From the NCBI GenBank assembly GCA_036394315.1, contig DASWFI010000149.1, positions 1 to 43,321 on the forward strand: 43,321 bases of DNA, read 5' to 3'. Shown in pieces: positions 38,722 to 43,321 of the stretch. The notes below the pieces were generated by a model. The model saw nothing but the letters and a program-made list of their open reading frames with translations. It had not been told where the DNA came from and did not search any database. Numbering within the stretch: position 1 is the stretch's first letter; every line of letters starts with the position of its first letter. Both the position numbers and the translations under genes were made by a program. This stretch comes from DASWFI01 sp036394315. GTDB lineage: Bacteria; Patescibacteriota; Doudnabacteria; UBA920; O2-02-FULL-48-8.

Positions 38722-39153
38722 TTAATTATGAGCAGAACCATTTAAAGAAATATGATGATTGGCATGATCCATCGCATTTTTAAAAAGCTCCAAATTCTCA
38801 ATTCTATTATCCTGTTTATTTCCATTTATATGATGAATATGCTCCGATCTTTTAAGAAAACGTCCCAAATGTTGTTCCATCACATAACGATGTTCTCGAT
38901 AATATCCTCTAGGATTACTTTGTGGATAATTAGGCAATCTCAAGTGTATATATCCTTGATGATCCGTCCATTTGCCACCATTCCAATGAGGATGTTCTTT
39001 CCCAAATTTATGGGGAAGAGTTTTTCGCAGATTAGGGTGAGTTATTTGTATATATTTAGAACGACAACTAAGAGAACATGCGAGAGCTGTATGAAGTCGA
39101 TATTTATGTACAAAGAATTGTTTTTTGCATATAATACAAAATTTCTTAACCAT
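38722..39153 (-). CDS. HNH endonuclease (HNH_3 type), antisense in the lysis cassette
   Basis: 143 residues on the minus strand. N-terminal CIICKKQF... ACSLSCRSK zinc pair, then HPHWNGGKWTDHQGYIHLRL and the HNH core REHRYVMEQHLGRFLKRSEH followed by IHHINGNKQDNRIENLEL, the HNH_3 pattern (E-H-R, H-H-x-N, N-x-x-x-N-L). Sits antisense between the XhlA-like gene and the hydrolase, separating the latter from the promoter at 38668. Own leaderless promoter. Confidence 0.87.
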   Translation of the reverse strand: MVKKFCIICKKQFFVHKYRLHTALACSLSCRSKYIQITHPNLRKTLPHKFGKEHPHWNGGKWTDHQGYIHLRLPNYPQSNPRGYYREHRYVMEQHLGRFLKRSEHIHHINGNKQDNRIENLELFKNAMDHANHHISLNGSAHN

Positions 39154-39159
39154 AAGGTT

Positions 39160-39188
39160 ATTATATCAATATAACCAATACATTGCAA
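39160..39188 (-). promoter_or_regulatory. promoter of the antisense HNH_3 gene, leaderless
   Basis: Minus strand: TTGCAA (39188-39183), 17-base spacer, extended -10 TGATATAAT ending at 39160; start codon 6 bases further. The RNA should start at the A of the ATG. The -35 overlaps the region just before the hydrolase start on the other strand. Confidence 0.65.
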
Positions 39189-39189
39189 T

Positions 39190-39924
39190 ATGCAAGATAA
39201 GTTCAATCAATTTTTAGGTAAATATGAAGGGCAGGGAGATGTTGGGGATACAACAGAAAACAAATCGCAATGTGTAGGTTTAATTGAAGTCTGGACAGAT
39301 TTCTTAGGCCTAAGTCATACTTGGGGTAATGCCGATGATCTCCTTACTAATGCAAATACCACATATTTTCAAATCATCCCAAACACTCCGGATAACATTC
39401 CTCAGATTGGGGATATTGTTTGTTTCTCTAGGGATTTTAATGGAACTGTTGGGCATACTGGTATTAGTACTGGCATCGGTGATACTAACAATTTTGATCT
39501 TTTTGAACAGAATGACCCCGTAGGCGGTGTTTGCCAAAAGAAAACATATAACTATCAATTTGTTCAGGGGTGGATGAGACCGATTCTTCCTGCCCAACCC
39601 CTGAGCGGGACGTATGTTGATAAAACAACCTTTGATAGGTTAGTAAACAAAAGTACGCAATATGACTTATTCGTAGCACTTGGCTATAACAACGCTACTG
39701 AGGTAATGACCAAAATTAAAGAGCTTACGGACAAAATAACCGAACTTGAGAATAGACCCGTAGCAATCATTAGCACTCCAACAGTTGCAGTGCCAACTCC
39801 TACCCCTGAGACTGTTACCCTGTCAGTACAGCCTCCTTCAGTCTTCGATTCTCCACCCCCCTCTCACTTCCCCAACTTCATTAAAGGCCTCAAGTGGCTT
39901 ATAAAGAAACTTGAAGCGATGTAA
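39190..39924 (+). CDS. CHAP-domain peptidoglycan hydrolase (endolysin)
   Basis: 244 residues. C28 in SQCVGLIEVWTDFLG is the CHAP nucleophile and H89 in GTVGHTGISTG the catalytic His; FEQNDPVGG and FVQGWMRP complete the fold (about 1-140). From 150 a linker (TTFDRLVNKSTQYDLFVALG; TEVMTKIKELTDKITELENR) leads to a Pro-rich stretch and a C-terminal hydrophobic-basic tail (FIKGLKWLIKKLEAM) that may contact membrane or wall. Cuts the peptide cross-links of peptidoglycan at lysis, or it could be virion-bound. TAATG to the next gene. Confidence 0.82.
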   Translation: MQDKFNQFLGKYEGQGDVGDTTENKSQCVGLIEVWTDFLGLSHTWGNADDLLTNANTTYFQIIPNTPDNIPQIGDIVCFSRDFNGTVGHTGISTGIGDTNNFDLFEQNDPVGGVCQKKTYNYQFVQGWMRPILPAQPLSGTYVDKTTFDRLVNKSTQYDLFVALGYNNATEVMTKIKELTDKITELENRPVAIISTPTVAVPTPTPETVTLSVQPPSVFDSPPPSHFPNFIKGLKWLIKKLEAM

Positions 39925-40229
39925 TGATTAAGCAGGAAGTTGTTAAAAAGATTATCCAACGAATTAATTACTTAAAAGATGAAAATTATTTATTACGACA
40001 ACAACTAAAACAACTAAAACTTAAGGGGGTGAATCCTATGAATCCACAATCAGGCGCATTTGAATGGAACAAGCACGATTTAAAAGTAATTATCTTTCAA
40101 GTTATCATTGCCGGAGCACAAGCTTTATTAATGGGACTGGCACACTTTAGTTACGGTCCATACACTCCCGATGTAGCACTTGGCATACAGGTTTTGGCGG
40201 AGGCAATCCGTAGACTTGTAATTTCCTAA
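39924..40229 (+). CDS. dual-start holin-like membrane protein
   Basis: 101 residues from ATG 39924 (TAATG overlap). The longer form has a basic N-terminus (KQEVVKKIIQRINYLKDENY; LRQQLKQLKLKGV), then a second start at ATG 40038, preceded by AAGGGGGTGAATCCT, gives a 63-residue form. Both share two hydrophobic segments (LKVIIFQVIIAGAQALLMGL; YTPDVALGIQVLAEAIRR). A short active form and a longer form with extra basic N-terminus is the pattern of dual-start holins and antiholins. Confidence 0.6.
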   Translation: MIKQEVVKKIIQRINYLKDENYLLRQQLKQLKLKGVNPMNPQSGAFEWNKHDLKVIIFQVIIAGAQALLMGLAHFSYGPYTPDVALGIQVLAEAIRRLVIS

Positions 40230-40296
40230 GAAATGTGTTATAGAGTATTTAGTAAGTATAGAGGTTTTTTCTAGGGCAACAATTGGGCAGACATTA

Positions 40297-40325
40297 AAGG
40301 CAAGGAGGTAGCCCTTGCCTTTTTT
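40297..40325 (+). terminator. rho-independent terminator of the structural/lysis operon
   Basis: AAGGCAAGG (40297-40305) pairs with CCTTGCCTT (40313-40321), loop AGGTAGC, followed by a run of Ts. This is the strongest classical terminator in the window and closes the long operon. Confidence 0.9.
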
Positions 40326-40351
40326 GCTATCTTGACAGAATAGTGTATAAT
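40324..40351 (+). promoter_or_regulatory. candidate promoter before the pseudoknot leader
   Basis: TATAAT (40346-40351) with TTGCTA (40324-40329, spacer 16). A TTGACA at 40332-40337 is too close to the TATAAT to act as its -35 (8 bases), so the first pair is preferred. It follows the terminator directly and starts a new transcription unit. Confidence 0.5.
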
Positions 40352-40364
40352 ATAAATGCGTAAA

Positions 40365-40447
40365 TCTAGAACCGTAAAACCGTTTAGGTAGCTCGGCTTT
40401 AGGCCCGTTCTAGAGCCAACGCAAAGTCGAGTGACCCAAGCGGTTTT
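40365..40447 (+). promoter_or_regulatory. pseudoknot-type structured leader next to a start codon
   Basis: Stem A: TCTAGAAC (40365-40372) with GTTCTAGA (40407-40414), 8 bp. Stem B: AAAACCGTTT (40376-40385), inside the loop of stem A, pairs with AAGCGGTTTT (40438-40447), 10 bp with one G-U. The two stems interlock, so this is an H-type pseudoknot. CTCG (40392-40395) can also pair with CGAG (40428-40431). The 3' arm of stem B ends 2 bases before the ATG at 40450 and no Shine-Dalgarno site is seen. Fits a regulatory leader or small-molecule/protein-responsive RNA; no known riboswitch class is recognised. Confidence 0.6.
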
Positions 40448-40449
40448 TT

Positions 40450-40746
40450 ATGGCTTTAATACTTTATATCTTAATTTATCTACACACAGCACACATAGGA
40501 CCCACTGTTGGTTTGGGACAATTAAACCAGACTGGACAGGGGTTCTACTCTTATCATGCGTATCAGGGAAATCCACTAGCTACCTATCCCCAAGTCCATC
40601 TCCAGCAAGACATTAAATCAAATATGTTAGACTTTTCAAAACCGTTTACTTCAGGACAATCCGCCCAACTAACCCAACTAACCCAACTAACTTTTCCCCC
40701 GTTTTTACATAACAAACACAAGACGAATGGGGAGTCAGCTACCTAA
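40450..40746 (+). CDS. small protein with hydrophobic N-terminus and a motif shared with the virion protein at 32313
   Basis: 98 residues. MALILYILIYLHTAHI is a possible signal or membrane segment. Residues about 17-33, GPTVGLGQLNQTGQGFYS, match GPTPGMGQLNQSGQAFNN of the 32313 gene, and the nucleotides are also alike. The C-terminal half has QSAQLTQLTQLTFPPF, encoded by a short tandem repeat. Preceded by the pseudoknot leader. Function unknown; the paralogy makes a virion-related or host-interaction role plausible. Confidence 0.55.
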   Translation: MALILYILIYLHTAHIGPTVGLGQLNQTGQGFYSYHAYQGNPLATYPQVHLQQDIKSNMLDFSKPFTSGQSAQLTQLTQLTFPPFLHNKHKTNGESAT

Positions 40747-41013
40747 CTATACAGCCTAAAGGACTGGAATAGCTTAACAATCTGACATTCGAAACGACCG
40801 ACCGAGCTTTATACGCAAACTTGCTTTGAGTCATACAAGATTATGACGCAAGGAACTATAAAAGGTACTACGTGCTATTTTACATAAAGGGTACGAAGGA
40901 TAACCACCGAGGGATGAATGCGGTAATGCGAGGGAGGGAGTGAGAAGAGGGACGAAAAAAAGAACTAAGAGAGGGCGTAGCCCTAATATGGGTTGATATA
41001 TTTTTATATAGTT
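40747..41013 (+). other. non-coding stretch, possibly a structured or regulatory region
   Basis: 267 bases without a convincing ORF, in a genome where genes otherwise overlap. It is G-rich in its second half and ends with a small hairpin AGGGCGTAGCCCT just before the next gene. Might be part of an RNA together with the pseudoknot leader, a replication or packaging site, or spacer. I cannot assign it. Confidence 0.5.
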
Positions 41014-41193
41014 ATGAATGAATTACAAGAACATAAACCTAAAATTGCTATATTAAAAGATATTGATAAAACAATTTATGATACGTTTGAGCATGTATAT
41101 CAAACAGCAGGCTTTTCTAAAGATGCTCCGAGATATCACGCTTGTCATAAATATGGATACGAGTGTGATCTACCAGACGATAAACAACCATGA
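41014..41193 (+). CDS. hypothetical small protein
   Basis: 59 residues from ATG 41014 (the frame is open back to a TTG at 40993). NELQEHKPKIAILKDIDKTI, then YDTFEHVYQTAGFSKDAPRY and CHKYGYECDLPDDKQP. No family recognised. Overlaps the next gene by ATGA. Confidence 0.45.
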   Translation: MNELQEHKPKIAILKDIDKTIYDTFEHVYQTAGFSKDAPRYHACHKYGYECDLPDDKQP

Positions 41194-41372
41194 ATGCAAT
41201 AGAAGAAATATCAGTTATAGATAAAAAGCTTATTGATTTAAGACAGAGGTATTTACTAGCAACTCCTAATAAGAGGAAGTTCATAGCAGTATTAGGTAAG
41301 GCTCTTAAAGATAAACAAAAACGGTTGCGCGATTCTTTGGGTTCACAGATGCAACTTGAAATTGCCCCTTGA
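41190..41372 (+). CDS. hypothetical helical protein
   Basis: 60 residues, ATGA-coupled. Charged helical sequence (EEISVIDKKLIDLRQRYLLA; FIAVLGKALKDKQKRLRDSL). No family recognised. Its stop codon lies in the -35 region of the next gene's promoter. Confidence 0.5.
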   Translation: MNAIEEISVIDKKLIDLRQRYLLATPNKRKFIAVLGKALKDKQKRLRDSLGSQMQLEIAP

Positions 41373-41397
41373 CATTTTAATATTAAAGGTTTAGTAT
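41369..41397 (+). promoter_or_regulatory. promoter of the ribbon-helix-helix gene, leaderless
   Basis: TTGACA (41369-41374), exact 17-base spacer, TAGTAT (41392-41397, 4 of 6). The ATG at 41404 is 6 bases after the -10, so the RNA should begin with the start codon. Same layout as the HNH gene promoters. Confidence 0.6.
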
Positions 41398-41403
41398 AGA
41401 TTC

Positions 41404-41553
41404 ATGAGGGAAGTAAAACAAGTAACAGTTTATCTTGAAATTCAGCAGCATATAGACTTAAAGGTTTTAGCTGCAAGAAATCACACAAGCATTTCGCAAA
41501 TTATTCAAGAGTTGGTTAATTTATATTTAAAGGAGAAACATGAAATTACTTAA
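41404..41553 (+). CDS. ribbon-helix-helix DNA-binding protein
   Basis: 49 residues: REVKQVTVYLEIQQHIDLKV is the beta strand and first helix, LAARNHTSISQIIQELVNLY the turn and second helix. This is the usual CopG/Arc-type fold, which dimerises and reads an operator through its strands. The only recognisable transcription regulator in the window. Predicted leaderless. It contains the AGGAG for the next gene near its end, and overlaps it by 14 bases. Confidence 0.72.
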   Translation: MREVKQVTVYLEIQQHIDLKVLAARNHTSISQIIQELVNLYLKEKHEIT

Positions 41554-41704
41554 TTCTTATTTATTTCAAATAGTTATTTCTTTTATTTTGTTAATTCTTT
41601 CTATAGTAATTATTGTTTTAAATCAACCACGTCTCAATCAATATAATGCTCATGTATGTGCGGTGAATGGTTATCAACCGGATTGTATTACTAAATTAAA
41701 ATAA
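41540..41704 (+). CDS. single-pass small membrane protein
   Basis: 54 residues from ATG 41540 with AAAGGAGAAAC upstream. MKLLNSYLF then a hydrophobic span of about 20 residues (IVISFILLILSIVIIVLN), and an outside-type tail with two cysteines (HVCAVNGYQPDCITKLK). Could be a superinfection-exclusion or envelope protein; function unknown. Confidence 0.55.
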   Translation: MKLLNSYLFQIVISFILLILSIVIIVLNQPRLNQYNAHVCAVNGYQPDCITKLK

Positions 41705-41705
41705 T

Positions 41706-41837
41706 ATGACAACCTTAAAAGATTTAATAAAAGATTTTGCAATAGAAGTTCAAGTAAATGATAAATGGTCTGATGAAGACTTAGAGGTAAAAATTGAAGA
41801 ACTTCTAGAAGATATTAAAGGGAGGTTAATAGGATAA
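41706..41837 (+). CDS. 43-residue acidic protein
   Basis: ATG 41706, one base after the previous stop (TAATATG). MTTLKDLIKDFAIEVQVNDK, then DEDLEVKIEELLEDIKGRL. Acidic, helical, and likely real because the next gene starts one base after its stop. Function unknown. Confidence 0.5.
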   Translation: MTTLKDLIKDFAIEVQVNDKWSDEDLEVKIEELLEDIKGRLIG

Positions 41838-41838
41838 T

Positions 41839-42213
41839 ATGGATAAATTACCATTACCGGAAGCTCCGGTGACGATGTTCACAAACTATAAGAGAACCGA
41901 TGGGTTTGAAGTTTCACTCACTTTACGGGGGGATAGTCTTAAAGAAGTTGCTACCGAATTAGATAACGCGATTAAATTAATAGCTGAAAAGGGCGGCACG
42001 CCAGTTATAAGAGGATTTAAAAAGGAAGTAAAGCCAGTCGAGTATGTACCTAATAGGCTTTGTGGCTTTGATGGAGGGAAGCTTATCTACGGAATAAAGA
42101 AAGATGGATCCAGATATATTAAATGCGAGAATAATAAATTCATTAACGGTCAACAATCTGGATGTAAGTTTGTCGATTGGATGAATACACCGGAGAGACA
42201 AATAGACGGTTGA
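41839..42213 (+). CDS. hypothetical protein with zinc-finger-like C-terminus
   Basis: 124 residues, starting one base after the previous stop. N-terminal part LPLPEAPVTMFTNYKRTDGF, then a beta/alpha stretch (GFEVSLTLRGDSLKEVATEL), and CGFDGGKLIYGIKKDGSRYI followed by KCENNKFINGQQSGCKFVDW, three Cys spaced like the zinc ribbon of topoisomerase-type domains with one Cys absent. Followed in the same frame, after a TGA, by a membrane-peptide frame. Confidence 0.5.
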   Translation: MDKLPLPEAPVTMFTNYKRTDGFEVSLTLRGDSLKEVATELDNAIKLIAEKGGTPVIRGFKKEVKPVEYVPNRLCGFDGGKLIYGIKKDGSRYIKCENNKFINGQQSGCKFVDWMNTPERQIDG

Positions 42214-42222
42214 AAGAATAAT

Positions 42223-42318
42223 ATAGAAAATACGGATTATGAAGATTTATTTATACTTTTACCCTTTTGGATATTCCCCTTTTTGTTATATCAATATTTA
42301 AAGAGAAAAATAATATGA
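42223..42318 (+). CDS. candidate membrane peptide with AUA start or stop-codon readthrough
   Basis: The frame after the TGA at 42211-42213 reads about 31 residues from ATA 42223: IENTDYEDLFILLPFWIFPF then LLYQYLKRKII, a hydrophobic segment with a positive end. It stops at TGA 42316-42318 in an ATGA overlap with the next start. No ATG, GTG or TTG lies at its beginning. It could be translated from AUA or by readthrough of the preceding TGA, or be chance. Confidence 0.3.
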   Translation: MENTDYEDLFILLPFWIFPFLLYQYLKRKII

Positions 42319-42518
42319 ATACCATTGACGAAGCATTACATCAAGCGGCTCTAGAAGGCCTTCCAATCGCCATAGAGGCTTCTGGATGGACAGAGTTACA
42401 AAAACGTACATGGTATGAATCTTTGTTCGTCAGAAACGATTCTATGACCAGTGAGACAGTAGATGTTCTAATTGATGATGCAATAGAATATAGAATACAC
42501 AATCATAGGAGGAGGTGA
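42315..42518 (+). CDS. hypothetical protein
   Basis: 67 residues from ATG 42315 (the frame is open to an ATG at 42267 in the membrane-peptide stretch). MNTIDEALHQAALEGLPIAI, then ASGWTELQKRTWYESLFVRN and DDAIEYRIHNHRRR. The end is Arg/His-rich and helps form the AGGAGGAGG of the next gene. No family recognised. Confidence 0.5.
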   Translation: MNTIDEALHQAALEGLPIAIEASGWTELQKRTWYESLFVRNDSMTSETVDVLIDDAIEYRIHNHRRR

Positions 42519-42522
42519 ATTT

Positions 42523-43321
42523 ATGAATCTAATATCATATAAAAACGATAAAAATTTAAAGAAAATCTTTTTAGAAGAAATAATTAAACATCGGAAAGCC
42601 GATCAAATTGTTCAGGGTACATACGGCAGAGAAAACGGTATCTGGAAGGGTTGTGCTGTAGGATGTTCAATCCATTCACTAAATATCCGATTGAATAAAA
42701 CCTACTCAACCTCAGACCATTCAGTTTACGAAACAGAACTTGGTATTCCAGAATGGTTAGCACGACTTGAGGATGGAATTTTTGAAGGATTATCAGTTGA
42801 AGAAGCCAAGTTATGGCCTGAGAAGTTTGCTAAAGCAATTCCAGTGGGCGTGAATCTTGAACCAGTCAAATGGAAATTTTCTACGTATTTACTTAAAGAA
42901 AATATTGATAGGGTTTTATCTTTGGATAATATTTCTGATGAGCTTAAAAAACAAGTTGTTGATTCTATTCGAGGAGTATTAAAAATATATGAAGATGCTA
43001 TTAAAAGCGGTGAGTGGAACGGGTCAGCAGCAGAGTTAGCAAGGTCAGCAGCAAGGTCAGCAGAGGCAGCAAAGTCAGCAGCAAAGTCAGCAGCATGGTT
43101 AGCAGCAGAGTCAGCAGCAAGGTCAGCAGCAGAGTCAGCAGCATGGTCAGCAGAGGCAGCATGGTCAGCAGCATGGTCAGCAGCATGGTCAGCAGAGCCA
43201 GCAGCAGAGTCAGCAGCAGAGTTAGCAAGGTCAGCAGCAAGGTCAGCAAGGTCAGCAAAGTCAGCAGCAAGGTTAGCAGCATGGTTAGCAGCAGAGTCAG
43301 CAGCAAGGTCAGCAGCAGAGT
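42523..43321 (+). CDS. Ser-Ala-Ala-X repeat protein, N-terminal part (continues at window start)
   Basis: ATG 42523 with AGGAGGAGG upstream. Residues 1-165 form a folded-looking domain: SYKNDKNLKKIFLEEIIKHR, KADQIVQGTYGRENGIWKGC, AVGCSIHSLNIRLNK, LGIPEWLARLEDGIFEGLSV, WPEKFAKAIPVGVNLEPVKW and VVDSIRGVLKIYEDAIKSGE. From about residue 168 to the window end there are roughly 99 residues of Ser-Ala-Ala-X or Ser-Ala-X, X being Arg, Glu, Trp or Lys, Ser sometimes Leu. The gene has no stop before base 43321 and continues at 3-188. The N-terminal domain resembles one I have seen in metagenomic phage proteins with the same repeats; no function known. Confidence 0.75.
   Translation, partial: MNLISYKNDKNLKKIFLEEIIKHRKADQIVQGTYGRENGIWKGCAVGCSIHSLNIRLNKTYSTSDHSVYETELGIPEWLARLEDGIFEGLSVEEAKLWPEKFAKAIPVGVNLEPVKWKFSTYLLKENIDRVLSLDNISDELKKQVVDSIRGVLKIYEDAIKSGEWNGSAAELARSAARSAEAAKSAAKSAAWLAAESAARSAAESAAWSAEAAWSAAWSAAWSAEPAAESAAELARSAARSARSAKSAARLAAWLAAESAARSAAE

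Noticed and set aside
38752..39174. 140-residue + frame ORF
   Set aside because: Antisense shadow of the HNH_3 gene; the minus frame has the H-H-x-N motif and a promoter.
40332..40337. TTGACA as -35 of the TATAAT at 40346
   Set aside because: Only 8 bases separate them, far from the required 16-18; TTGCTA at 40324 has spacing 16.
42239..42301. 20-codon ATG ORF with aromatic residues
   Set aside because: No ribosome site and no overlap with the next start; the alternative frame ending in ATGA fits the genome's style better.
43001..43306. Minus-strand ORF rich in Leu, Thr and Met
   Set aside because: It is the antisense reading of the Ser-Ala-Ala-X repeat and has only the repeat's complement as content; the + frame has a ribosome site and a folded N-terminal domain.

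Overview
This 43.3 kb window looks like an essentially complete genome of a tailed phage (Caudoviricetes), most likely podovirus-like. It encodes a small and a large terminase, a portal, a scaffold-like protein, a major capsid protein of the SU10/DUF5309 type, an adaptor and a tail-stabilisation protein, fibre-like proteins, a 1615-residue protein resembling an ejected internal virion protein, and a lysis cassette. Almost every gene is on the + strand and most are joined by ATGA, TAATG, TAGTG or GTGA overlaps. The two window ends lie inside one gene with a long Ser-Ala-Ala-X repeat; a 3-base overlap of the ends (AGT) restores its frame, so the contig is probably circular or terminally redundant. 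Promoters are sigma70-like (TTGACA-17-TATAAT) and ribosome binding sites are strong (AAGGAGG), which fits a Bacillota-like or candidate-phyla host better than Bacteroidota. The host cannot be fixed from sequence alone.

Layout. 42.5 kb across the junction to 0.2 kb: Ala-rich repeat gene. 0.2-3.7 kb: small early-type genes, mostly unknown, with a NinG/Rap-like zinc nuclease and a SpoU/TrmH RNA methyltransferase. 3.7-7.8 kb: promoter, TerS, TerL, portal. 7.8-9.9 kb: a run of very short ORFs (a membrane peptide and several small basic or Gln/Gly-rich proteins). 10.0-12.2 kb: scaffold and major capsid protein, each behind hairpin-rich leaders. 12.2-21.6 kb: a sugar-modification island (glycosyltransferases, SAM methyltransferases, a tyrosine-phosphatase-like protein) with two HNH endonucleases and a split glycosyltransferase. 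21.6-33.5 kb: tail and fibre region with several promoter-plus-hairpin leaders. 33.5-38.4 kb: the giant ejection-type protein. 38.4-40.2 kb: lysis genes (XhlA-like, CHAP hydrolase, dual-start holin-like). 40.3-41.0 kb: terminator, promoter, pseudoknot-type RNA leader, a secreted-type small protein and about 270 non-coding bases. 41.0-42.5 kb: small regulatory-type ORFs including a leaderless ribbon-helix-helix protein.

No DNA polymerase, primase, helicase, integrase or lysogeny repressor is recognisable, so replication probably relies on the host. The less usual points are: a family of structured leaders whose terminator-like hairpin and U-run directly abut the start codon; predicted leaderless transcripts for three HNH genes and the ribbon-helix-helix gene; two adjacent structural genes that appear to start at AUU and AUC; a paralogous motif shared by a virion-type protein and a small protein behind a pseudoknot; and the alanine-rich repeat gene. 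Protein assignments are motif readings made by eye, without database searches.
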